From: JBKHAJ01 sp964641125
Lineage (GTDB): Bacteria; Spirochaetota; Spirochaetia; SPDA01; CAZSGZ01
Length of the DNA: 64,000 nt
NCBI GenBank assembly: GCA_964641125.1
Contig: CAZXMO010000002.1
Location: forward strand, 43,559 to 107,558
Reading direction: 5' to 3'
The notes under the pieces are model-generated. The model had not been told where the DNA came from. It did not search any database and saw nothing but the letters and a program-made list of their open reading frames with translations. Below, in pieces: positions 41,231 to 50,040 of the stretch. The translations under genes and the position numbers were made by a program. Position 1 is the first letter of the stretch, and each line of letters opens with the position of its first letter.

Positions 41231-43936
41231 ATGAAGAATATAAACTTAACTGTCGACGGCCGAACGGTAACCGCCGGTGAGGGAACAACCGTCCTCGATG
41301 CGGCTAGATCCGCCGGGATAGAGATACCGAACCTCTGCTACGATGCGAGGTGCACCCCCAGCGGGGCGTGCAGACTCTGTCTAGTTGAGATCGAGGGGCA
41401 GCGGGGGTATCAGACCTCCTGCACCCGGATCGCCGAGGAGGGGATGGTCGTCCGGACCGACACCGAGGTAATCAAAAAGCTCAGAAAAAACATCCTCGAG
41501 CTCATGCTCAGCGAGCACCGCCTCGAATGCGCCACCTGCGACAAAGACGGGGACTGCGGTTTGCAGGACTACGCCTACCTCTTCGGCGTCAAGGAGGACC
41601 GTTTCCCCGATATCGATCTCAAGCTCACCGTACGCAACTATACCAGCGGCGACAAGGCCATTCAGTACGATCCGAGCAAGTGCATCCGCTGCGGCAGATG
41701 CGTAAAGATCTGCGCCGAGGTGCAGATGGCGGAGGCGCTTACCTTGAGGAACCGCTCGGGGGTTACCCTGGTTACCACCGGGTTCGACGTTTCCTTGAAG
41801 GATTCGGCCTGCGAGACCTGCGGGCAGTGCGTGAGTACCTGCCCCACCAGCGCGATGTACGAGCGGGCCGCGGCGGGAAAGGGAAAGCTCAAGGATTTTT
41901 ACCGGGTCCGGACCACCTGCGGCTACTGCGGGGTGGGGTGCCAGCTCGACTTGAACGTCAACCGGCGTACCCGGGAGGTGGTCAGGGTCACCAGCGAAAC
42001 CGGGGTAATACCCAACGACGGGAACACCTGCGTCAAGGGCAGGTTCGGAATGGAGTTCATCGGCCGGGAGGACCGGCTGACTACGCCGCTTATAAGGAGG
42101 AACGGAAAGCTCGAGGAGGCGAGCTGGGACGAGGCCCTCGACCTGGTGGCGAGCCGCTTTTCACAGATAAAGGCGACCCACGGTGCAGGCGCTCTCGCGG
42201 GGTTGAGCTCCGCGCGGACGACCAACGAGGACAACTACATCATGCAGAAGTTCGTCCGAGCGGTCTTCGGGACCAACAGCGTCGACCACTGCGCCCGGCT
42301 CTGCCACGCCTCCACGGTAGCGGGATTGGCCCGGGCCTTCGGGAGCGGCGCCATGACCAACAGTATCGAGGAGCTTTCAAGAGCGCCTGCGGTATTCGTC
42401 ATCGGATCGAACACCACTGAGTGTCACCCGGTCATCGGTATCCTCTTAAGGCAGGCGGTGGCGGCGGGCAGGACCCGGCTCATAGTCGCGGACCCGAGGA
42501 AGATTTCCTTGTCCCGGACCGCGGAGATCCATATGCAGCAGCGCCCCGGGAGCGACGTGGCCCTCATCAATGCGATGATCCACGTCATCCTCAAAGAGGG
42601 GCTCGAGGACCGGGAATACATCGAATCGAGGACCGAGGGATTCGAAGAGGTCAAAAAAGCCGTCGCGGAGATGACTCCGGAGAAGGCGGAGCCCATCACC
42701 GGGGTCCCCGCGGAGGACATCCGCCGTGCCGCCAGGATCTACGCGGAGGCGGAAAGCGCGTCCATCGTCTACTCCATGGGAATAACCCAGCACACCACCG
42801 GGACCGACAACGTGTTGAGCCTGGCCAATCTGGCCATGGTCACCGGTAACGTGGGAAAGGAGTGCTCCGGGGTCAATCCCCTGCGCGGGCAGAACAACGT
42901 CCAGGGGGCCTGCGATCTAGGCGCCCTACCCAACGTTTACAACGGATATCAGAAGGTGGACCTCCCGGAGGTCAGGGAAAAGTTCTCCCGGGCCTGGAAG
43001 GTGGAGCTCTCCGACGTGCCGGGACTTACGGTGGTGGAGATCATGGAGGCGGCCTCCTCCGGGGAGGTCAAGGGTCTCTACATCATGGGGGAGAATCCCA
43101 TGATCAGCGATCCCGATATCGGCCACGTCAAGGAGGGACTGGAAAATCTTGATTTCCTGGTGGTCCAGGATATTTTCCTTTCCGAGACCGCGGAGCTTGC
43201 CGACGTGGTCCTTCCCGCGGCGAGCTTCGCCGAAAAGGACGGGGCCTTTACCAACACCGAGCGGAGGGTCCAGCGGGTGCGGAAGGCGGTCGATCCTCCC
43301 GGGGAGAGCCGGGAGGACTGGCGGATTATCTGCGATATCGCCGCGCGGATGGGGTATCCCATGCGGTACGACTCCGCCTCCGATATCATGGACGAGATAG
43401 CCGAGCTCACCCCCATCTACGGGGGCATCACCTTCGACCGGATCGACGAGGTGGGGCTCCAGTGGCCCTGCCCGGAGAAGGACCATTTCGGGACCCCCTA
43501 CCTCCACAAGGACCGCTTCTCCCGGGGGTTAGGAAAGTTCCACCCCGTGGGATTCCTGTATCAGAAGGAGCTCCCCGACGAGGAGTATCCCCTGATTTTG
43601 ACTACCGGGCGTATGCTCCAGCATTGGCATACCGGGACCATGACCAGGCGGTGTACCGTCTTGGACGATCTGGTCCCCCACGGGACCCTGGAGATCAATA
43701 CCGCCGACGCCGCCGACGCGGGGATCGCCGACGGAATGACCGTCAAGGTCCGAAGCAGGCGCGGGGAGATTACCGTCCCCGCCGGGGTTTCCGACAAGGT
43801 AAAACAGGGGACCGTGTTCATGGCCTTTCACTTCAAAGAGCACCCTGCGAACGCACTGACCATAGCGGCCCTCGATCCGATTGCCAAGATCCCCGAGCTC
43901 AAGGCCTGCGCGGTTCGGGTTGAAAAAGTCTCGTAA
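41231..43936 (+). CDS. fdhA: Formate dehydrogenase catalytic subunit, Cys type, NuoG-like N-terminus
   Basis: 901 residues; it interconverts CO2 and formate at a Mo- or W-bis-pyranopterin. Order: [2Fe-2S] domain (Cys36, Cys47, Cys50, Cys64); His/Cys cluster region (HRLECATCDKDGDCGLQ); two ferredoxin motifs (CIRCGRCVKICAE; CETCGQCVSTCPT); [4Fe-4S] motif CGYCGVGCQLD; molybdopterin domain with GANTT-like GSNTTECHPV; C-terminal dinucleotide domain with HWHTGTMTRR. The active-site residue is Cys358 (VDHCARLCHASTVAG), encoded by TGC at 42302, not selenocysteine. With its own nuoE/nuoF it forms an NAD-linked formate dehydrogenase, the first step of the methyl branch in acetogens. GAGGGGG precedes the ATG. 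Confidence 0.94.
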   Translation: MKNINLTVDGRTVTAGEGTTVLDAARSAGIEIPNLCYDARCTPSGACRLCLVEIEGQRGYQTSCTRIAEEGMVVRTDTEVIKKLRKNILELMLSEHRLECATCDKDGDCGLQDYAYLFGVKEDRFPDIDLKLTVRNYTSGDKAIQYDPSKCIRCGRCVKICAEVQMAEALTLRNRSGVTLVTTGFDVSLKDSACETCGQCVSTCPTSAMYERAAAGKGKLKDFYRVRTTCGYCGVGCQLDLNVNRRTREVVRVTSETGVIPNDGNTCVKGRFGMEFIGREDRLTTPLIRRNGKLEEASWDEALDLVASRFSQIKATHGAGALAGLSSARTTNEDNYIMQKFVRAVFGTNSVDHCARLCHASTVAGLARAFGSGAMTNSIEELSRAPAVFVIGSNTTECHPVIGILLRQAVAAGRTRLIVADPRKISLSRTAEIHMQQRPGSDVALINAMIHVILKEGLEDREYIESRTEGFEEVKKAVAEMTPEKAEPITGVPAEDIRRAARIYAEAESASIVYSMGITQHTTGTDNVLSLANLAMVTGNVGKECSGVNPLRGQNNVQGACDLGALPNVYNGYQKVDLPEVREKFSRAWKVELSDVPGLTVVEIMEAASSGEVKGLYIMGENPMISDPDIGHVKEGLENLDFLVVQDIFLSETAELADVVLPAASFAEKDGAFTNTERRVQRVRKAVDPPGESREDWRIICDIAARMGYPMRYDSASDIMDEIAELTPIYGGITFDRIDEVGLQWPCPEKDHFGTPYLHKDRFSRGLGKFHPVGFLYQKELPDEEYPLILTTGRMLQHWHTGTMTRRCTVLDDLVPHGTLEINTADAADAGIADGMTVKVRSRRGEITVPAGVSDKVKQGTVFMAFHFKEHPANALTIAALDPIAKIPELKACAVRVEKVS

Positions 43937-43947
43937 ACAGGTACTCT
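43920..43947 (+). promoter_or_regulatory. Candidate promoter of the outer-membrane protein gene, leaderless type
   Basis: TTGAAA at 43920-43925, a 16 bp spacer and TACTCT at 43942-43947, then 7 nt to the ATG at 43955. It overlaps the fdhA stop. No Shine-Dalgarno sequence. Confidence 0.35.
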
Positions 43948-43954
43948 ACATCCT

Positions 43955-45349
43955 ATGAAGACCGCCCTCGTCCTCGCTGCAGTTCTGGTATACGCGCTTG
44001 CCGCCCCGGCCTCGGCGGGGGGCTTCGAGCTCACCGGCATACCCGATGTGCCGGAGAACGCCGGCCGCTACGCCTTCTGGCTCGAGGTGATGAACGACGG
44101 CGGGGGGCTCGCCTTCGTCGACGAGTGGGACGACGGGCGGAGCTTCGGCCTCTACGGGGGAGCGCTCCTCTTTTCGCGGCTCATCGTCAATTTCAACTAC
44201 AGCGCCTTCACCGACAGGGGCGAGGCGGGAGATACCCCGACACGTATCGACGTCGCCGATATCGGTGCAGGTGCCCGGGCGGCACGCGCGGAGGCGGGTC
44301 CCTTCTACGCGGCCTTGAGCGGAGGGCTGGGACTCAGATTTTACGGGGACATCCTCGGAAAAACGATCCAGGAGGGATGGCATTCCATGATGATCGTGGA
44401 GCGCCCCATTCCCGAAGCCTACGAGGGACCGGGGAGCATCGTTCCCTACGCGTATCTCGAGGCCGCGGCCGGCGTGACCGCTCCCGTCCGGTTCACCGTT
44501 ACTTCTACGAACCTGCTGCTCCTAAGCGGCGTTTTTTCGTTTTCCCTTGAGTGGGGGCTCGAAAAACAGTGGGAATACAGTTCGGCGTGGTTTTCGCTGA
44601 AGTACGTCGACACCTTCGGGAGCTGTGGGTATTCCACGGTAGATTTCGTCGCCGACAGAGAACGGGGCATATGGGCCAACGCGGGGATGCTCGCGGGACG
44701 GCTCTACTTCGAATCGTCCTACAACCTCTACTCCGGGATTTCCTACGGCACCTTGGGGTGGAGGTCACCCCTGGGAAATCCGCCGAAAGACGGTAAGGCC
44801 GCGGGCGATGGAGCCGGTACCGTCGGTGAAAGCGAAGGGACCCAGGCGCTGGAAATCGGCAAGCCCTTGGGCTTTACCTCGTATATTTTCCAGGTGAGGT
44901 TCGCTCCCAGGGTGTTCTTCCACCGGGGGGTCTTTCTCGAGCGTTCCTCGATTCTTTTCGAATGGCAAACCGGGTGGAACGGAAATCAGACCGGCGCGGC
45001 GGAAGCGGAAAGGTACCAGCAGTTTCTTCTCGGCTGGGAGACCGCGCTCCTCAAGCCCAGGCGGGGATTTTGGGCGAACCCCTACGTGTACGCGGGGCTC
45101 GGGGTTCGGACCGAGAGTCTCTATGCCGTTGTTCTCGAGCGCTCCCTTCCGGGCCGTCTCGAAGGTACGGGGATGATTATGGCTGGAGCCGGGGTACGGG
45201 TCCGGATCCCCTCGCCTTTTCAAAGGGGAGCCCGGCGCTTTCACTGGGGGGCCGGTTTCACCGGGAACGTGGTCCTCCCTCTGACCGGAAAGGAGGGGTT
45301 CGGGGCCTCCGCGTATCTTTCCTTGAGAATCTTTACCGCGGTGCTCTAA
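43955..45349 (+). CDS. Predicted outer-membrane beta-barrel protein
   Basis: 464 residues. Signal peptide MKTALVLAAVLVYALAAPAS with AxA-type cleavage. The rest alternates hydrophobic and polar residues in amphipathic strands rich in Gly, Tyr and Phe (for example LYGGALLFSRLIVNFNYSAF, WANPYVYAGLGVRTESLYAV), typical of a beta-barrel. No named family recognised. It follows fdhA by 18 bp but is probably unrelated to it. The 3' end overlaps the convergent tex gene by 17 bp. Confidence 0.75.
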   Translation: MKTALVLAAVLVYALAAPASAGGFELTGIPDVPENAGRYAFWLEVMNDGGGLAFVDEWDDGRSFGLYGGALLFSRLIVNFNYSAFTDRGEAGDTPTRIDVADIGAGARAARAEAGPFYAALSGGLGLRFYGDILGKTIQEGWHSMMIVERPIPEAYEGPGSIVPYAYLEAAAGVTAPVRFTVTSTNLLLLSGVFSFSLEWGLEKQWEYSSAWFSLKYVDTFGSCGYSTVDFVADRERGIWANAGMLAGRLYFESSYNLYSGISYGTLGWRSPLGNPPKDGKAAGDGAGTVGESEGTQALEIGKPLGFTSYIFQVRFAPRVFFHRGVFLERSSILFEWQTGWNGNQTGAAEAERYQQFLLGWETALLKPRRGFWANPYVYAGLGVRTESLYAVVLERSLPGRLEGTGMIMAGAGVRVRIPSPFQRGARRFHWGAGFTGNVVLPLTGKEGFGASAYLSLRIFTAVL

Positions 45350-47477
45350 GGGATAGGCTTATGCGCCTCCGATCCGGATCGGTGCCGAGGACCCGTACCT
45401 CGACCTGTTTGCCGACGGTGACGACTGCGGAGGGATCGGAAACGAACTCGTCGGCCATTTCGCTTATGTGGACGAGCCCGTCCTGATGAACACCGACATC
45501 GACGAAGGCACCGAAGGCGGTCACGTTGGTGACGATCCCGGGAAGGACCATCCCCTCCGTGAGATCATCCAAATCATGTACCTCTTCCGAGAACCGGAAC
45601 ACCTCGAAGTCCGCCCGGGGGTCCCGGCCGGGTTTTTCGAGCTCCGCGAGAATATCTTCGATTGTGGGACGTCCGACTTCCCCGTTTACGTACCTCCCGG
45701 GATCGATCCGCTTCCTGATTCCGGGATCGCCCATCAGGTCCATTACCGTCCCTCCGAGATCCGCGGCCATCCGCTCGACCAAGGGGTATCGTTCCGGATG
45801 AACCGCGCTCGCGTCCAGGGGATTCTTTCCCGCGGGGATCCGTAAGAAACCGGCGGCCTGCTCGAAGCTCTTCGCCCCTATGCCCGAGACTTCGAGGAGC
45901 TCGTCGCGTGTCGAGAACCGGCCCCGCTTACCCCGCTCGGCGGTGATCTCTTCCGCCGTCCGGGGGGTAAGCCCGGACACGTAGCCTAAGAGGGCGGGGC
46001 TCGCCGTATTGAGATTAACCCCCACCCGGTTGACGCAGCGTACCACCGTATCGTCTAGGGTATTCTTCAAGCGCTTCCGGTCGACATCGTGCTGGTATTG
46101 GCCGACCCCGATCGATTTGGGGTCGATCTTGACCAGCTCGGCAAGGGGGTCCATGAGCCTTCTCCCGATGGATACGGCTCCGCGGACGGTCACGTCCTCG
46201 CCGGGGAGCTCGTTGCGGGCAATCTCGGAGGCCGAATAGACCGACGCCCCGCTCTCGTTGACGGGAATGCAGGAAACCCCCGGCGGAAGGCCGATCCCCT
46301 CGCAGAAGGTTAGGGCTTCCCTTCCTCCCGTTCCGTTGCCGACGGCAACCGCCTCGATTCCGCAGCGGCCGACGAGGTCGTGAATCCGGCCGGCGGCTTC
46401 CTCGGTCCGGTTATGGGGAGGAAGGGGATAGATCGTCTCGGAGTGAACAAGATTTCCCGCCGAATCGAGGCAGACGAGCTTGCACCCGGTGCGAAGCCCC
46501 GGATCGAGGGCGAGGACGGCTTTGCTCCCTAAGGGGGGGGCCATGAGCAGTCCCTCGAGGTTTTCGGCGAATACCCGAATCGCTTCGTCGTCGGCCCGCT
46601 TTTTGAGGTGACTCTTCATCTCCGCCTCCAGGGAGGGGGAAATGAGCCGTTTGTAGGCGTCGGTGAAGATTTCTTCCAGATGGGGCCGGTTGATCGGTGT
46701 GACCGGGCGGCGGGAACCGTAATAGGTCCTCATCCGCTCGAGCGCCTCTCCCTCGTCCGGGAGGATGTGAAGCTTGAGATACCCTTCCCCGGCACCGCGA
46801 AAAACCGCGAGGATCCGGTGAGAGGGAGCGGTACGGGCCGGTTCGGCGTAGCGGAAGTAGTCCCGGTACTTTTCGCCCTCTTTTTCCTTCGCCTTTACCG
46901 AGACGCTTTGGAGCTCGGCCTGCCTGGTGTAGAGATCCCGCAATATTTTCCTCAACTCCGCGTCCTCCGAAAGATTCTCGGCAAGAATGTCCCGGGCCCC
47001 GGCGAGGGCGGCCTCCGAGGTTTCGACGTCCCCTTCGGGATCGACGAAACGCTTTGCTTCGGCGGAGGGATCGGTCTCGCCCCGGAAGATAAGTTCCGCT
47101 AAGGGCTCTAATCCCCGCTCTCGGGCGGCGCTTCCCCGGGTCTTCCTCTTCGGCCGGTAGGGGAGATAGAGGTCCTCCAGCCTCGCCAAGTTTTCGGCGG
47201 CGCGAATTTTATTTTCGAGCTCCGGGGTGAGCTTGCCCGATTCGGCAATACCGGAGAGAATGCTCGCCCTCCGCTTTTCAAGCTCGATGAGGCGGGCATG
47301 ACGGTCCCGGATTTTGGTAATCTCCACCTCGTCCAAGCCCCCGGTGGCTTCTTTCCTGTACCGGGCGATAAAGGGGACCGTACAGGACTCTCCGAGGAGC
47401 TTCAAGACCGCCTCGATCCGGCCGGTCCCGATATCGAGGTCCCGGGAAAGCCGTTTCAAGAGATCGGGATCACTCAT
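45333..47477 (-). CDS. tex: Tex-like RNA-binding protein
   Basis: 714 residues, the usual Tex length. An N-terminal helical region (VPFIARYRKEATGGLDEVEI) leads to a YqgF-like fold (LALDPGLRTGCKLVCLDSAG), helix-hairpin-helix motifs (SPALLGYVSGLTPRTAEEIT; LEVSGIGAKSFEQAAGFLRI) and a C-terminal S1 domain (LPGIVTNVTAFGAFVDVGVH). Tex is a conserved nucleic-acid-binding protein linked to transcription. It overlaps the upstream esterase gene by 8 bp, so they are probably co-transcribed. Confidence 0.95.
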   Translation of the reverse strand: MSDPDLLKRLSRDLDIGTGRIEAVLKLLGESCTVPFIARYRKEATGGLDEVEITKIRDRHARLIELEKRRASILSGIAESGKLTPELENKIRAAENLARLEDLYLPYRPKRKTRGSAARERGLEPLAELIFRGETDPSAEAKRFVDPEGDVETSEAALAGARDILAENLSEDAELRKILRDLYTRQAELQSVSVKAKEKEGEKYRDYFRYAEPARTAPSHRILAVFRGAGEGYLKLHILPDEGEALERMRTYYGSRRPVTPINRPHLEEIFTDAYKRLISPSLEAEMKSHLKKRADDEAIRVFAENLEGLLMAPPLGSKAVLALDPGLRTGCKLVCLDSAGNLVHSETIYPLPPHNRTEEAAGRIHDLVGRCGIEAVAVGNGTGGREALTFCEGIGLPPGVSCIPVNESGASVYSASEIARNELPGEDVTVRGAVSIGRRLMDPLAELVKIDPKSIGVGQYQHDVDRKRLKNTLDDTVVRCVNRVGVNLNTASPALLGYVSGLTPRTAEEITAERGKRGRFSTRDELLEVSGIGAKSFEQAAGFLRIPAGKNPLDASAVHPERYPLVERMAADLGGTVMDLMGDPGIRKRIDPGRYVNGEVGRPTIEDILAELEKPGRDPRADFEVFRFSEEVHDLDDLTEGMVLPGIVTNVTAFGAFVDVGVHQDGLVHISEMADEFVSDPSAVVTVGKQVEVRVLGTDPDRRRISLSLRAPR

Positions 47478-49251
47478 CGTAGACTTTGTCGAGGGTCTCT
47501 AAGCTCGGGCCGTCCTCGTCCATGATGCTCAGGACCTCTTCGTACTCGGCTTTGTCGGTTTTCGAGCGGAGGATGTTCCGGGCCCTTGCGGCGGTCATCT
47601 CGAGGGGGGTCATCTCCAGGATAGGGTCCCGGTATCCCGCGTCGAGGACCATGCACTTATCGCCGGGCCCGTTCGTCCAGGGGGTCCATTCGGGAAGATC
47701 CGTGGTGCCGGGGGCGCTTCCGGATCCGGGGCGGCCGGTTTGGAAAAATTGACCGGTGTAGGAGAGAATAGCGTCCTCGAGCCGGACTCGTCCCGGTTTG
47801 TTCGCCCGGGTAAAGAAGACGGTATCGAAGAGGATGCTCGGATCCCCGGCGGTCCCCGCGAAGAAGGGAATTTCCAGGGCGTGGCAAGCCCCGAACCGGG
47901 CGCCCCTGTTTCCCGGCAGCACGCTCCATTCCTCCGTTTCGCCCTCGTGAAGGGTTCCCCACCGGAAGTGGTAGGCGTAGACGGGGGGCTGGTCCGGATT
48001 CCCGGTCAGAGCACGGGCTATAGAGTCGACACCGTTCGCCTTCCAAATGTTGCTTCCGTACTCGGTGCCCGCCCGGTAGAAATCGCCGTACTCGGAGAAC
48101 CGCTCGCTGAAGGCCATGAAGAGGCGCACCTCGTCGGCGTTGCTCCCGATCATGACCGGCACCTTAGAGGGATACTCCCCCGTAGAAAACACCTCTTTCC
48201 CCTCCTGAGGCAGGACGGCCCCGTCTCTGAACAGAATGGGCATGGTGATCATCCCGAAGTGCTTGGGTTTGTAGAGTCTTAAGATTTTTTTCGCCGGCCG
48301 TGACCGCAGATAGGCGGCAATCTCCTCCGGGGTCTTCGTATCGATCCAGATCTCCGTCTCCTTTTCGCCGAGTCCCTCTTCGGCCAGGAGCAAGCGCAGG
48401 ACTTCGTCTCCCCGGGCGAAACCCTCCTCGGGATCGGAGAGCATAATGCCTCCGCTTCGTATCTGAGCCTTGTCGAAGAGACCCCCCGACATCGGAGACA
48501 TCAGGAGGGCTAGGATGTTGATTCCCCCCGCCGATTCTCCCGATACGGTCACGTTGTCGGAATCTCCCCCGAAGGCGGAAATATTCGTCTTTACCCATTC
48601 GAGGGCCTTCATAATATCCAGGAGCCCGAAATTACCCGACCGGTCGAGCCCGCTGGCGCCCGGTTCTTCCGCCAGTGCGTCCTGGAGAAACCAGCCGAAG
48701 GGACCCAGCCGGTAGTTGATTCCTACGAACACAACGTCCTGCCGGTGTGCGGGCATCCGTCCCGAGTAATCGGGAAGGGCCATGAAATTACCGGTGGTAT
48801 TTCCCCCTCCATGGATCCACACCACCACCGGCAGGTCCTTCGCGGGAGTGTCCGGGCGCCACACGTTCAGGTACAGGCAGTCTTCGTCGCCGCCGACCGA
48901 TCCCTTGATAAGCCCGAACTGGACCGCCCGGGGCTGATCGGTCTTCTTGTACATGACCCCCGGCCACGGTTCGGGGTCCCGGGGCGCCTTCCAGCGGAGA
49001 TCCCCTACGGGAGGCGCGGCATAGGGTATACCCCTCCAGAAGAGCACCTCCTTGCCGATAGGCATGGCCCGGACCCGGCCGTACCGGGTCGTTACGGTCC
49101 TTTCTCCGGTCCACGAGCCGAGATCTAATAGGCCGATTTCAGTATCCGGGTCCGGTCCTCCGGAGGCGCATCCCATGCTCAGGATTGCTCCGGTAAGGAC
49201 AAAAAACGCGGTGGTGAGTATCCGTCTCATCATGGATCTACTATGACTCAT
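47470..49251 (-). CDS. Type B carboxylesterase lipoprotein
   Basis: 593 residues. Signal peptide with lipobox LSMGC (Cys28), so probably a surface or periplasmic lipoprotein. Alpha/beta-hydrolase of the carboxylesterase type B family: FWRGIPYAAPPVGDLRW, EDCLYLNVW, oxyanion loop VVWIHGGGN, nucleophile in TVSGESAGGINI; Glu and His of the triad are expected in SNADEVR and GACHALEIPFFAG. Substrate unknown. A start 18 nt downstream (49233) removes SHSRS and has a weak -10-like hexamer 6 nt before it, so it may be the real one. Overlaps tex. Confidence 0.9.
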   Translation of the reverse strand: MSHSRSMMRRILTTAFFVLTGAILSMGCASGGPDPDTEIGLLDLGSWTGERTVTTRYGRVRAMPIGKEVLFWRGIPYAAPPVGDLRWKAPRDPEPWPGVMYKKTDQPRAVQFGLIKGSVGGDEDCLYLNVWRPDTPAKDLPVVVWIHGGGNTTGNFMALPDYSGRMPAHRQDVVFVGINYRLGPFGWFLQDALAEEPGASGLDRSGNFGLLDIMKALEWVKTNISAFGGDSDNVTVSGESAGGINILALLMSPMSGGLFDKAQIRSGGIMLSDPEEGFARGDEVLRLLLAEEGLGEKETEIWIDTKTPEEIAAYLRSRPAKKILRLYKPKHFGMITMPILFRDGAVLPQEGKEVFSTGEYPSKVPVMIGSNADEVRLFMAFSERFSEYGDFYRAGTEYGSNIWKANGVDSIARALTGNPDQPPVYAYHFRWGTLHEGETEEWSVLPGNRGARFGACHALEIPFFAGTAGDPSILFDTVFFTRANKPGRVRLEDAILSYTGQFFQTGRPGSGSAPGTTDLPEWTPWTNGPGDKCMVLDAGYRDPILEMTPLEMTAARARNILRSKTDKAEYEEVLSIMDEDGPSLETLDKVYDE

Positions 49252-49627
49252 TTTTGCCGATCTTGCCAGAGCCCTTATCCGGCCGGGTACGAGGCCGGAA
49301 CTGATAAAATCGAAGGAGCGCGAAAAGGTATTAGACCGCTACTTTTCGTATCTCGATATCGAACGATATTGTTTCATCTTGACATAGCAGGGAAAATAGG
49401 GTACATTTTATCCACAAACCTTGATCTTTGCCAACCGTGTTCTTACCCGAAAGGATCGAGTAACGAGCTGATCTTCTGGATATCGCCTTTCCCTCGGCTC
49501 GCGTGATCATGCGCCGCCGATCGACCTGATTCGACAATTCCGTTGAAAGATGATGCTTCTTCACTTTATCACTGGGAAGGACAGGTTCGCCCGGACAAGG
49601 GAATCTACTTTACGAGGAAAAGGTTAT
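49252..49627. other. 376 bp intergenic region between the esterase and RRM genes
   Basis: It holds the divergent upstream regions. I see one good promoter (49379-49407, listed separately) and a long 5' leader of about 210 nt for the RRM gene. The leader ends in a GAGGAAAAGG ribosome site. An 87-codon reading frame at 49243-49506 has no protein-like features. Confidence 0.6.
49379..49407 (+). promoter_or_regulatory. Promoter of the RRM protein gene
   Basis: TTGACA (perfect) at 49379-49384, a 17 bp spacer and TACATT at 49402-49407, in an AT-rich stretch about 220 nt upstream of the RRM ATG. Motif match only. Confidence 0.55.
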
Positions 49628-49906
49628 ATGTCTAGTAAAATCTACGTCGGGAACATGAATTACTCCACGACGGAAGATGATCTCCAGAGACTCTTTGGAG
49701 AGCACGGAACGGTCAAATCGGTTAACATCATCACCGATCGGGATACCGGCCGGTCGAAGGGTTTCGGTTTCGTCGAAATGGAAACCGAAGATGCCGCCGC
49801 CGCCGCTATCGAAGCTTTGAACGATCAGGAAATCGACGGCAGAAAACTTCGGGTCAACGAGGCGCACGACAAGCGTCCCAAGACCCCAAGATCGCGAGAT
49901 TGGTAA
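49628..49906 (+). CDS. Small RRM RNA-binding protein
   Basis: 92 residues consisting of one RNA-recognition motif. RNP2 is KIYVGNMNYS and RNP1 is RSKGFGFVEM, followed by a short basic tail (HDKRPKTPRSRDW). Such glycine-poor bacterial RRM proteins bind single-stranded RNA and in cyanobacteria are often cold-induced. The start at 49628 is fixed by GAGGAAAAGG upstream and by the domain edge. A long leader suggests post-transcriptional control, as in cold-shock genes (inference). Confidence 0.93.
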   Translation: MSSKIYVGNMNYSTTEDDLQRLFGEHGTVKSVNIITDRDTGRSKGFGFVEMETEDAAAAAIEALNDQEIDGRKLRVNEAHDKRPKTPRSRDW

Positions 49907-49921
49907 AGATCTGAGACCAAA

Positions 49922-49947
49922 ACGGGCCGGTTGCGCAATCGGCCCGT
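49922..49947 (+). terminator. GC hairpin after the RRM gene, possible terminator
   Basis: ACGGGCCG (49922-49929) pairs with CGGCCCGT (49940-49947). The 10 nt between them, GTTGCGCAAT, are themselves self-complementary. There is no T-run after it, so it may act weakly or with Rho. Confidence 0.5.
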
Positions 49948-50040
49948 CTCCGATATACCCTCTTCATCCCCCCGCGCCCTTCCGGGGTCCGGCTTGCTTT
50001 CATTTACTTGTCTTCATATACTTGATACCAAGGAGTGAGT

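Noticed and set aside
42302..42304. Selenocysteine in formate dehydrogenase
   Set aside because: The codon is TGC, and no in-frame TGA with a downstream hairpin is present.
49243..49506. Possible 87-residue gene upstream of the RRM gene
   Set aside because: Its sequence has no family features, it overlaps the esterase start in antisense and contains the RRM promoter; most likely non-coding.
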